Source: Tengunoibacter tsumagoiensis
Lineage (GTDB): Bacteria > Chloroflexota > Ktedonobacteria > Ktedonobacterales > Ktedonobacteraceae
Direction: 5' to 3'
NCBI RefSeq assembly: GCF_003967535.1
Contig: NZ_BIFR01000001.1
Location: forward strand, 4,029,001-4,093,000
DNA: 64,000 bases
The translations under genes were made by a program, and so were the position numbers. Under the pieces are notes generated by a model. The model worked only from the letters and a program-made list of their open reading frames with translations. It searched no databases and was not told the origin of the DNA. Positions 27,491 through 34,955 of the stretch are shown in pieces (positions within the stretch are counted from its first letter, which is position 1; each line of letters opens with the position of its first letter).

Positions 27491-29902
27491 ATGGCATCTC
27501 GGTGGCAAAAGACTCGTCAGAGCGCCGCTGATCTAACCAGTCTCCTCAGCGGCTCCTATGATCCCTTTACTCGTCAATCGCTCCCTCGCAAAAGTGGCAC
27601 ACTCCACATTCCTGGCCTGCATTCCTCTGTGACTATCCAGACTGACACCTATGGAGTCCCTCATATCTACGCTCACAATGATGATGATCTTTACTTTGCA
27701 CAGGGCTATGTTCATGCTCAGGATCGTCTCTGGCAGATGGAATTTAATCGACGCCTGGCATCTGGTCGTCTCTCAGAACTGTTCGGTGCACCCACTCTTG
27801 AGGTTGATCGCTTTTGTCGTCGATTGGGGCTTCATCGAGCCGCTCAGGCACATCTCTCTCGCCTCTCGGAGCACGATCGGCATCTATTAGAGGTGTATAG
27901 TCAGGGGGTCAATGCATATATCAATACACATAGCGAGACCCGAATAAAAAAGCTTCCCATCGAGTTTCAACGATTACACACTACACCTGTTCTCTGGGAA
28001 CCTGCCGCAACACTGCTCTGGTCAAAACTACAGGCCTGGAGCCTCAGTGGAAACTGGGAGACTGAGCTCATTCGTGCTCAACTGATCGAAAAACTCGGCG
28101 TTGAACAGGCCAGCCGACTGGAAACCGGGGATGCTCCCAGCCATCCACTGACCATTCCTCCTGGGGTCTCCTATCGAGGTATCAATCCTGACCTGCTTGA
28201 ACAATCTGCTCAGATCAAAGAGCTCAGTGGCCTGGGTGCCCTGAGTAGCAGCAATAGCTGGGTGGTCGATGGCACCAGATCCCAGACGGGCAAGCCCCTT
28301 CTCTGCAATGATCCCCATCTCGGACAGGCTGTCCCTTCTGTCTGGTATGAATGTCACTTACAGAGCCCTACCCTGAACGTTATAGGTGTGAGCTTCCCAG
28401 GAAACCCTGGCATCATCATTGGTCACAACGACCAGATTGCCTGGGGTATCACTAACGCGGTCTCCGATGTCCAGGATCTCTACATTGAAAGATTCAACGC
28501 CCAGGGCCAATATGAGTTTCAAGACCACTGGGAAGATGCGACGATCGTACGAGAATCTATCATCGTCAAAGATCAGGCCAAACCAGTGATCGAAGAGGTT
28601 TACATCACACGCCATGGCCCTATTCTTACAACATTCACCTCAACACAACAAAGCGAACTTCCGCTTGCCCTGCGCTGGACCGCCTTTGAGGATTGTACCC
28701 TTCCCGCCGCAATCTATCTCCTCAATCGCGCCACAGATTGGGAGCAATTTAAAACTGCGCTCCAACAATGGGATACGCCAGCACAAAATTTCGTGTATGC
28801 CGATAGGTCCGGTAATATTGGCTATCTGATGGCCGGGAAGATCCCCATCCGCGCTCGTGGCCAGGCGCTCCTTCCTTCACCCGGATGGACCGGCGAGAAT
28901 GAATGGACGGGATATATCCCTTTTGCAGAGCTTCCGCAGAGCTATAATCCAGAGCAACATTTTATTGTTACAGCCAATAATCGCATGCTTGATGACAACT
29001 ATCACTACTATATTACTCATGAATGGGCCAATGGCTATCGCGCCCAACGCATCACAAACCTGCTCCTGGCAAAAGAGAAATTTACGCTCGAAGATATGCA
29101 AACGATCCAGACCGATCAATTCTCTCTCCCGGCAACCGAATATACCCCTTATCTCCTTCAGCTTTCTACCGACACGCCACTCAAGCGAGCTGCCCACGAG
29201 ATTCTCCTGAGCTGGGATTATACACTATCGCCACAAAGCATTGCAGCTGCCATCTATACAACGTTTCAACGGAAACTGGAACAGATCGTTCTGGATGCTA
29301 TCTTGGGTGACGACGAGCTTCTTCAACGTAGCTATCAAGGCAGGAGCTCTTCTATAAATAGCTACACCAGTCGTGCTAAGCCCTGGCTCATTCGTCTGCT
29401 CAAAGTACAGGATGATAGCTGGTTTGCTCATTCAGCCCTGCCTAATGGGCCCAGCTCATGGGAGACTGCACTTCAACGTGCCTTTGAGGCAACCATCGAA
29501 GAGCTCAGTCACACCCTTACAGCCAATATCCTACGATGGCAATATGGCGCTATTCATACGCTGACCTATAAACATCCCATGGGCACAACGAAAACGCTGG
29601 AGAAGACCTTCAATCGAGGCCCATTCCCGATCGGAGGCGATAATGATACGATCAATGTCAGCGCCAGCTCGATCATTCACCCGGAAGAAGTGGTGGCTAC
29701 TGCCTCCTATCGACTGATTGCTGACCTGAATGATTGGGATAACTCACGCTCAATCCACTCTCCCGGTCAATCTGGGCATCCTATGAGCCCCCATTATGCC
29801 GATCAGCTCCCACTCTGGCAGCAACAGGCCTATCATTCGCTACCCTTTAGCCAGCAACGGGTGCAAAAATCGACCATCGAACAATTGGAACTCCAACCTT
29901 AA
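27491..29902 (+). CDS. penicillin acylase family N-terminal-nucleophile hydrolase
   Basis: This 803-residue precursor of the penicillin amidase (S45) family hydrolyses amides such as acyl-homoserine lactones, penicillins or lipopeptides. The alpha region begins DTYGVPHIYA and FAQGYVHAQDRLWQMEF. The autocatalytic boundary lies at S253/S254, where SNSWVVDG begins the beta chain and S254 becomes the catalytic N-terminal nucleophile. NDPHLG and a downstream TANNRM (oxyanion/Asn region) agree. No signal peptide is seen, which is unusual for periplasmic members and suggests a cytoplasmic or non-classical location. The substrate cannot be predicted. Confidence 0.88.
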   Translation: MASRWQKTRQSAADLTSLLSGSYDPFTRQSLPRKSGTLHIPGLHSSVTIQTDTYGVPHIYAHNDDDLYFAQGYVHAQDRLWQMEFNRRLASGRLSELFGAPTLEVDRFCRRLGLHRAAQAHLSRLSEHDRHLLEVYSQGVNAYINTHSETRIKKLPIEFQRLHTTPVLWEPAATLLWSKLQAWSLSGNWETELIRAQLIEKLGVEQASRLETGDAPSHPLTIPPGVSYRGINPDLLEQSAQIKELSGLGALSSSNSWVVDGTRSQTGKPLLCNDPHLGQAVPSVWYECHLQSPTLNVIGVSFPGNPGIIIGHNDQIAWGITNAVSDVQDLYIERFNAQGQYEFQDHWEDATIVRESIIVKDQAKPVIEEVYITRHGPILTTFTSTQQSELPLALRWTAFEDCTLPAAIYLLNRATDWEQFKTALQQWDTPAQNFVYADRSGNIGYLMAGKIPIRARGQALLPSPGWTGENEWTGYIPFAELPQSYNPEQHFIVTANNRMLDDNYHYYITHEWANGYRAQRITNLLLAKEKFTLEDMQTIQTDQFSLPATEYTPYLLQLSTDTPLKRAAHEILLSWDYTLSPQSIAAAIYTTFQRKLEQIVLDAILGDDELLQRSYQGRSSSINSYTSRAKPWLIRLLKVQDDSWFAHSALPNGPSSWETALQRAFEATIEELSHTLTANILRWQYGAIHTLTYKHPMGTTKTLEKTFNRGPFPIGGDNDTINVSASSIIHPEEVVATASYRLIADLNDWDNSRSIHSPGQSGHPMSPHYADQLPLWQQQAYHSLPFSQQRVQKSTIEQLELQP

Positions 29903-30026
29903 ACACAACAAACACAACAACTATATACTTTCTTTACATTTTCAAGATTTATTCTTGAGATTCTAGCTGTAAACTATAGCTATGTGAGAATGCAGAGTGA
30001 GTCACAGGCCCTGCTTCACACTCAGA

Positions 30027-30052
30027 GAGGCTTGTACATGCGAACAAGCCTC
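30027..30052 (+). terminator. intrinsic terminator after the acylase gene
   Basis: GAGGCTTGT and ACAAGCCTC form a 9-bp perfect stem with an 8-nt loop, followed by ATTATTTT. It lies 125 bp beyond the stop codon. The rest of 29903-30274 has no gene that I can see. Confidence 0.65.
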
Positions 30053-30274
30053 ATTATTTTGTCCTTCTTCATGGCTCAAGTAAGCTGATCTGGCTATTTC
30101 TGGTACATTCAGTCATGATAAAGCCAACAATACAGTATAATCAAATCACACTATCGTGGTATCACCCAGAGCATGAATCCAGCCCACAACACGCTTGAGA
30201 AGTCTTTTTCTGCCAGTACATTTTGCATTCATTGCCACCATGCCAGGAGATGCCGCTACCTTTTGCCTCACCTC

Positions 30275-30303
30275 TTGACAACCTCATAACAGAAAGCTAT
30301 ACT
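30275..30303 (+). promoter_or_regulatory. near-consensus promoter of the XRE regulator
   Basis: TTGACA (30275-30280), a 17-nt spacer and TATACT (30298-30303) form an almost perfect housekeeping promoter. The transcript would have a leader of only about 25 nt. Confidence 0.75.
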
Positions 30304-30334
30304 TTCTATAGCAAATAGTTATTTGAGGAAAAAT

Positions 30335-30838
30335 ATGAACTTAGCGGAGAAGATTAAGCATTTGCGCGAGGTAGAAGGGGAATTACGGGGAATTAACCGG
30401 CCCATGACGCAGATGGAAATTGTCAAAACGATGCAAGAGGAGCTTGGCGAGAGCATCAGTCAGGCCTATTTGTCCCAGTTGGAAAGCTCTAAACGTCTGC
30501 ATCTCACTGCGTCTAGTAGAGATCTGCTGGCTCGTTTCTTTAAGGTACATCCTGGGTATCTTGTCAGCGATCCCCCCGATTATAGCACCGATCTGCTCTC
30601 AGAGATGGAGATGCACACAGATCGCCTGGAGACCTGGCTAGTTGCGAATGCTGCTGAGTGGCGCATCGAGCCAGCTCTGCATACAGTGCTCCAGACGCTC
30701 GCCAATGCACCCGATCCTCGCCGCTACCTGGATGTCCTGCAAAAGTTAATGGACTATTCAATTGAAGAGCTAGAGGCTATTGTAGAAGCTCTCGAAGAGC
30801 ATCAGGAATCTGAAGAGAGCGCAATGCTCGATCAGTAA
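30335..30838 (+). CDS. XRE-family helix-turn-helix transcriptional regulator
   Basis: This 167-residue protein has an N-terminal Cro/C1-type helix-turn-helix (about residues 5-75). The recognition segment is SISQAYLSQLESSKR, with an enlarged loop before it (REVEGELRGINRPMTQMEI). The C-terminal half is helical and acidic and ends in a Glu-rich tail; it probably mediates dimerisation or ligand sensing. The ATG at 30335 has GAGG 6 nt upstream; a TTG 12 nt earlier overlaps that site. It precedes the flotillin/NfeD/PspA block on the same strand and is a candidate regulator of it. Confidence 0.8.
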   Translation: MNLAEKIKHLREVEGELRGINRPMTQMEIVKTMQEELGESISQAYLSQLESSKRLHLTASSRDLLARFFKVHPGYLVSDPPDYSTDLLSEMEMHTDRLETWLVANAAEWRIEPALHTVLQTLANAPDPRRYLDVLQKLMDYSIEELEAIVEALEEHQESEESAMLDQ

Positions 30839-31005
30839 CATCATCAAAAAGGGGAGATTGTATTTTTACGGTCAGGCTACGTCTCTTTCTATAGAACCGT
30901 GTTTTTATTCTGGCCTACACTCTTCCCTGCTCTATCCGTTTACAGAACAGGAACATTTTTGACGCTTCAGGGTCCGCCCTGTAGCCTCTACACAAAGGTG
31001 GATGT

Positions 31006-31362
31006 ATGTTTCGTAGCCAACAGCAGTGCCTGGATTCAGTCAGGTCACAGCGCTACCTTTTCCAGCAGAGCCGGAATCCTCTGCTACAGCGCCACCCTGT
31101 CCTTCTACCAACGGCTTTCCTGTCTGGCTCGTTACTCTCTGGTATCGCTGGCCTCTATGGAAACATGGATTTCACAGTCATTGGAGCCTCTTCTCTGCTC
31201 CTTTGCCTGCTTGTAGCATTTGTGCTCGGGACGTGTGGTCTCCTGATCTGCATCATTGGCATCCTTGAATACAATGAACTCCAATGGGGGGTACAGGTCG
31301 TCAAGATTGCACATACCACTCATGGTCAGCAATCAAAGGAGCATAGCTATGATCGCTACTGA
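31006..31362 (+). CDS. small hypothetical membrane protein upstream of the NfeD-like gene
   Basis: This is a 118-residue open frame preceded by AAGGTGG a few bases upstream. The N-terminal half is Arg/Gln-rich. A long hydrophobic region (about residues 58-87, VIGASSLLLCLLVAFVLG and onward) would span the membrane, and a polar tail ends it. An internal ATG at 31165 would give a 65-residue single-span protein and may be the true start. The stop overlaps the start of the NfeD-like gene by 14 bp, which argues for a real translated gene. I do not recognise the family. The 30839-31005 interval holds no gene. Confidence 0.45.
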   Translation: MFRSQQQCLDSVRSQRYLFQQSRNPLLQRHPVLLPTAFLSGSLLSGIAGLYGNMDFTVIGASSLLLCLLVAFVLGTCGLLICIIGILEYNELQWGVQVVKIAHTTHGQQSKEHSYDRY

Positions 31363-32143
31363 TCCACTCTCAATCTTGTTTATCGTCTGTTTCCTGCTAG
31401 GAATCCTCTTTCTTGTCATTACCAGCCTGTTGGGTGGCGGTCATGGACATACTGCTGGCATTGGCCATGGCCATGCTGCTCCGCATGTCCACCTGCCCGC
31501 ACATGCAGCTCATGTCAGCACGCATGCAACTCATGCTCATACCACAACCCATACGAGTCATCAGTCGACTCAACGCCAGGCAACCTCTGATACATTGTCG
31601 TTTCTCGCGTATATTAATCCTATTACGATTGTCCTCTTCGCCTTTGGCTTTGGCTTTTTTGGGTATATCTTTCACAACGCAACCACCCTCCCACTGGCTA
31701 TAACGCTGCTTCTAGCCAGCATAAGTGGCTTGCTCGTTGCAGCCTTGATTGTACTCTTGATCTCGCGCATCTTTCGCGATAGTGAGGGAGCTACAGTCCA
31801 GGATGTCTCTGACCGGACTGGTCTTCTGGGAAAGGTCAGCCTGACCATTCAAGAGCATGGCATGGGCGAGATTCTCTATCTCTCTCCTGGTGGGATGCGC
31901 AAGAGTATTCCTGCACGTAGCATCGATGGACGTCGTCTTGAACGCGATCAAGAGGTGGTGGTGATCAATTATCAGCGTGGTATTGCAGAGGTCGATACCT
32001 GGGAACATTTTGTCAACCAGGAAGAGTCGGTGGGGATAGAAGGGTCTCATAGTAACGAATTAGCCACTCTCCGCGCCTTACTTGATGAATCTACTAATAT
32101 TACTGAAGAGTATGCCCTACAGCAAGACCAACAAAAGGAGTAA
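31349..32143 (+). CDS. NfeD/YuaF-like membrane protein with His-rich loop
   Basis: This 264-residue protein has an N-terminal membrane helix (about 8-28). A histidine-rich linker with about 15 His lies between residues 32 and 71 (GHGHTAGIGHGHAAPHVH and onward). Two more helices follow (about 90-110 and 115-140). A C-terminal beta-barrel domain (LGKVSLTIQEHGMGEILY and onward) is of the OB-fold type seen in NfeD/YuaF proteins. Such proteins partner flotillins, as YuaF does YuaG in Bacillus, and a flotillin gene follows 5 bp downstream. AAGGAG lies 7 nt before the ATG at 31349. The His-rich loop could bind metal ions. Confidence 0.75.
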   Translation: MIATDPLSILFIVCFLLGILFLVITSLLGGGHGHTAGIGHGHAAPHVHLPAHAAHVSTHATHAHTTTHTSHQSTQRQATSDTLSFLAYINPITIVLFAFGFGFFGYIFHNATTLPLAITLLLASISGLLVAALIVLLISRIFRDSEGATVQDVSDRTGLLGKVSLTIQEHGMGEILYLSPGGMRKSIPARSIDGRRLERDQEVVVINYQRGIAEVDTWEHFVNQEESVGIEGSHSNELATLRALLDESTNITEEYALQQDQQKE

Positions 32144-32148
32144 TACTT

Positions 32149-33705
32149 ATGGAATGGGCTCTTATTATTGGTGCAGGCGTTATCGCCGCACTCTTTATTG
32201 TCGTGGTGATTGTTCGTATCTATGCCACTTTCTTGCGCAAGGTTGGCCCAAACCAGGCTCTCATTGTCTATGGTAAAGGTGGCACCAAAATTGTTACTGG
32301 CGGCGCACAATTTGTGATTCCTATGCTCCAGCGCGCTCAAGATTTATCGCTGGAACTGATGTCCTTTGATGTCGCCCCCCGCCAGGCTCTCTATACGACT
32401 CAAGGCGTTGCGGTGAATGTAGAGGCCGTGACTCAGATTAAGGTCCGCTCTGATGATGAGAGCATTAAAACTGCTGCCGAACAGTTTTTAAATAAACATC
32501 AGGATGATCGCGAAAATCTGATCCGTCTGGTCATGGAAGGGCATCTCCGTGGCATTGTTGGTCAGCTTACGGTTGAGGATCTGGTCAAGGATCCCGAAAG
32601 CGTTGGCGGCAAGATGCTGCGGACCGTTACCCCTGATATGCAGAAGATGGGCCTTGAGGTGATCTCGTTCACCATTAAAGATGTCCGTGACGAGAACGAC
32701 TATATTACGAATATGGGCCGTCCACAGATCGCTCAGATCCGCAAACAGGCCGATATCGCTGCCGCTCTTGCTCAACGCGATACTCAGATTGAACAGGCCA
32801 ACGCTGCTCGCCAATCCTCCGTCGCTCGCTCCATGGCCGATCAGGAACGCGTGAAAGCGGAGACCGAATCGCTGGCTCTCCAGGCTGAGTCACAGCGTAA
32901 CCTGGCTTTGAAAAAGGCTGCTTTCGAGGCCGAAATCAAAAAGCAACAGGCAACTGCGGACAAATCCTACGATATTCAGTCCAATGTGACTCAGCAGCAG
33001 GTCATTGCTGAGGCTGTTCGCGTTACTGAGGTCGAGAAGAACGCTCAGATTAAAGTACAACAGGCTGAAATCCAGCGCCGCGAATTAGAGCTACAGGCAA
33101 CGATTCAGAAGGCTGCTGAGGCCGATCGTCGCCGTATTGAAACGGTGGCTGAGGCCGAACGCCAGCGCTTGATTCTCGAAGCTCAAGGTCAGGCCGACGC
33201 TGCCAAAGCTCGCGGTCTTGGTGATGCAGAAGCAAATCGCGCTCGTGGTCTCGCTGAAGCTGAAATTATTCGCGCTCGTGGTCTTGCTGAGGCTGAAGTT
33301 ATTCGTGCGAAAGGTGAGGCTGAGGCCGATGCAATGAAAGTCAAAGCCGCTGCCTTCCACGAATATAATCAGGCCGCTGTACTCGATAAACTCCTCACTG
33401 GCATGCCTGAGATTGTTCGTGCTATCGCTGAGCCTCTTAGCAAGGTTGATAAGGTGACGATCGTTTCGACGGGTGGCGATGGCAATCACAATGGCGTAGG
33501 TGCCAGCCGCCTGACTGGCGATATCATGAATATGGCTGCACAGGTCCCTGCCCTCTTTGAACTTCTGAGTGGCACCCGTATTAATGAACTGATGAGCCGT
33601 GTCCCTGCGATCAATACACAAGAGACAGACAGCACCAACACGGATGCAGCCAAAGCCAGTGCCAATGGTACTGCAAACGCTGCTTCCAATACTGCCAATA
33701 AATAG
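32149..33705 (+). CDS. flotillin family protein (YuaG/YqiK-like)
   Basis: This 518-residue membrane scaffold organises lipid microdomains. It starts with a hydrophobic helix (residues 4-27), followed by an SPFH/PHB domain (about 32-190, with VGPNQALIVYGKGG and a typical FTIKDVRDENDYI). A long coiled coil rich in Glu-Ala repeats runs from about 195 to 405 (ARGLAEAEIIRARGLAEAE is an internal tandem repeat). The tail is Asn/Thr/Ala-rich. It starts right after the NfeD-like gene with AAGGAG as ribosome site and forms an operon with it. Confidence 0.93.
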   Translation: MEWALIIGAGVIAALFIVVVIVRIYATFLRKVGPNQALIVYGKGGTKIVTGGAQFVIPMLQRAQDLSLELMSFDVAPRQALYTTQGVAVNVEAVTQIKVRSDDESIKTAAEQFLNKHQDDRENLIRLVMEGHLRGIVGQLTVEDLVKDPESVGGKMLRTVTPDMQKMGLEVISFTIKDVRDENDYITNMGRPQIAQIRKQADIAAALAQRDTQIEQANAARQSSVARSMADQERVKAETESLALQAESQRNLALKKAAFEAEIKKQQATADKSYDIQSNVTQQQVIAEAVRVTEVEKNAQIKVQQAEIQRRELELQATIQKAAEADRRRIETVAEAERQRLILEAQGQADAAKARGLGDAEANRARGLAEAEIIRARGLAEAEVIRAKGEAEADAMKVKAAAFHEYNQAAVLDKLLTGMPEIVRAIAEPLSKVDKVTIVSTGGDGNHNGVGASRLTGDIMNMAAQVPALFELLSGTRINELMSRVPAINTQETDSTNTDAAKASANGTANAASNTANK

Positions 33706-33724
33706 TCTGTACAGCGTACTAATA

Positions 33725-33753
33725 GGGAGCAGAGAAGTTAAGCTTCTCTCTCC
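33725..33753 (+). terminator. hairpin between flotillin and PspA genes
   Basis: GAGAAG pairs with CTTCTC, extended by outer GGGAG and CTCCC. The T-rich tail (CCCTTTCCT) is imperfect. It could reduce, rather than stop, transcription into the PspA gene. Confidence 0.5.
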
Positions 33754-33801
33754 CTTTCCTAATCATGGAGGATAGCTATTTTTGAGAAGTGGAGTGGGCC
33801 T

Positions 33802-34683
33802 ATGAATCTGTTGGAACGAGTACTTACTTTGCTCCGAGCAAACCTTACAACCGTTGTGGAGACTGCGGATGATCCTGAGAAGGTCTTGCGACAATTACAA
33901 TTAGATATGCGCAATCAATTAGTTCAGGTGAAGACACAGGTCGCAACGGCTATCGCAGAGAGTCACAAGCTGCAAAAGCGGAGTCAGGAGCGCAAAACGC
34001 AGGCCGATGGTTGGTTACGCAAAGCTGAGCAGGCGGTCCAACAAGGTAATGATGATGTTGCACGAGATGCTCTTACTCATTATAACGACACAAATAAGCA
34101 GATGCAGCGCTATCTACAGCAAAAACAGGAGCAGGAGAGTCTTGTGTCAACAATGCGTAACGCACTACGTCAATTAGAGGCAAAAATAGCTGAGGTTGAT
34201 ACGACGATCGATATTCTAGCGACCCGCAAACGCAATGCGCTGATTCAACAACGGGTCTTTGATGCTCTTAATAAAACAGGTAATCGGAAGGATCGAGAGG
34301 CGACCACGAAGGCGCAAGATGCTGTTATTGAGGCCGAAGCGCGTGCACGAGCGCTGGCCGATCTCCACTCGCGCTCACTGGATGCGCAGTTGACACAGTT
34401 GACCCGGGAGCAGATGGTTGAAAATCAGTTACAACATCTTAAGTCTCAGAAGCCTGCACAATCCCCTCTCAATATGCAGCAGATTGTGCAAAACGCCAAA
34501 AAGCCTCATACAGGTCCTTTGTCCACTCAACCACTCTCTGAAGATCAGGCTGACCCCTCCACAAAGCGCGATCCTTCGCGCATACGGCAGGCCCATATCC
34601 CCTCTGAGCCCTCAACTCAACAAGATATCCAGTTGAAGCATTTGAAAAAGCTACTGGACACACCACAAAGCATGGATTCCTGA
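33802..34683 (+). CDS. PspA/IM30 family protein
   Basis: This 293-residue, almost entirely helical protein starts MNLLERVLTLLRANLTTVVE, an amphipathic helix plus coiled coil typical of PspA/Vipp1. LEAKIAEVDTTIDIL and onward follow. Members bind stressed membranes and stabilise proton-motive force. Residues after about 215 form a polar, low-complexity tail ending in a short helix, longer than E. coli PspA (222 residues). Its position directly after flotillin and the NfeD-like gene supports a shared role in membrane maintenance. Confidence 0.88.
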   Translation: MNLLERVLTLLRANLTTVVETADDPEKVLRQLQLDMRNQLVQVKTQVATAIAESHKLQKRSQERKTQADGWLRKAEQAVQQGNDDVARDALTHYNDTNKQMQRYLQQKQEQESLVSTMRNALRQLEAKIAEVDTTIDILATRKRNALIQQRVFDALNKTGNRKDREATTKAQDAVIEAEARARALADLHSRSLDAQLTQLTREQMVENQLQHLKSQKPAQSPLNMQQIVQNAKKPHTGPLSTQPLSEDQADPSTKRDPSRIRQAHIPSEPSTQQDIQLKHLKKLLDTPQSMDS

Positions 34684-34795
34684 GCTATCGCGGCGACAAA
34701 GCTTTCTTCGCCACTATCAGAGCTGCTCTGAGTTCTCTTCTGAAATCCTCAATGTTCATGCAGGGTAGTGAACCCCTGTCATGAATGGCTATGCT

Positions 34796-34918
34796 CTAAC
34801 TGTTAAAAAAGATGGCGTAGATTGCAATAATTGCAATGCCGATAAAAATGCCAACCAGGATAGAATACCAGCGATTTGGCTTCTCTTCTTCCTGGGTGGT
34901 AATCTCTTCTTTACTCAT
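34796..34918 (-). CDS. 40-residue single-span membrane microprotein
   Basis: The sequence between 34918 (ATG) and 34796 (TAG) encodes a 40-residue peptide. Its acidic hydrophilic N-terminus reads MSKEEITTQEEEKPNRWY, and a membrane helix (about residues 18-38) rich in Ile, Ala and Gly follows. The topology is clear: N-terminus cytoplasmic, C-terminus out, or the reverse. It lies 37 bp downstream of the REC-PATAN-Roadblock gene on the same strand, so it is probably the last gene of that operon. It has no recognisable family and lacks a strong ribosome site (GTGAG is the best). The length is below usual gene-caller cut-offs. Confidence 0.6.
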   Translation of the reverse strand: MSKEEITTQEEEKPNRWYSILVGIFIGIAIIAIYAIFFNS

Positions 34919-34955
34919 AATCTCACTCACTTCTTTCTTTATAACTCAGATATCG

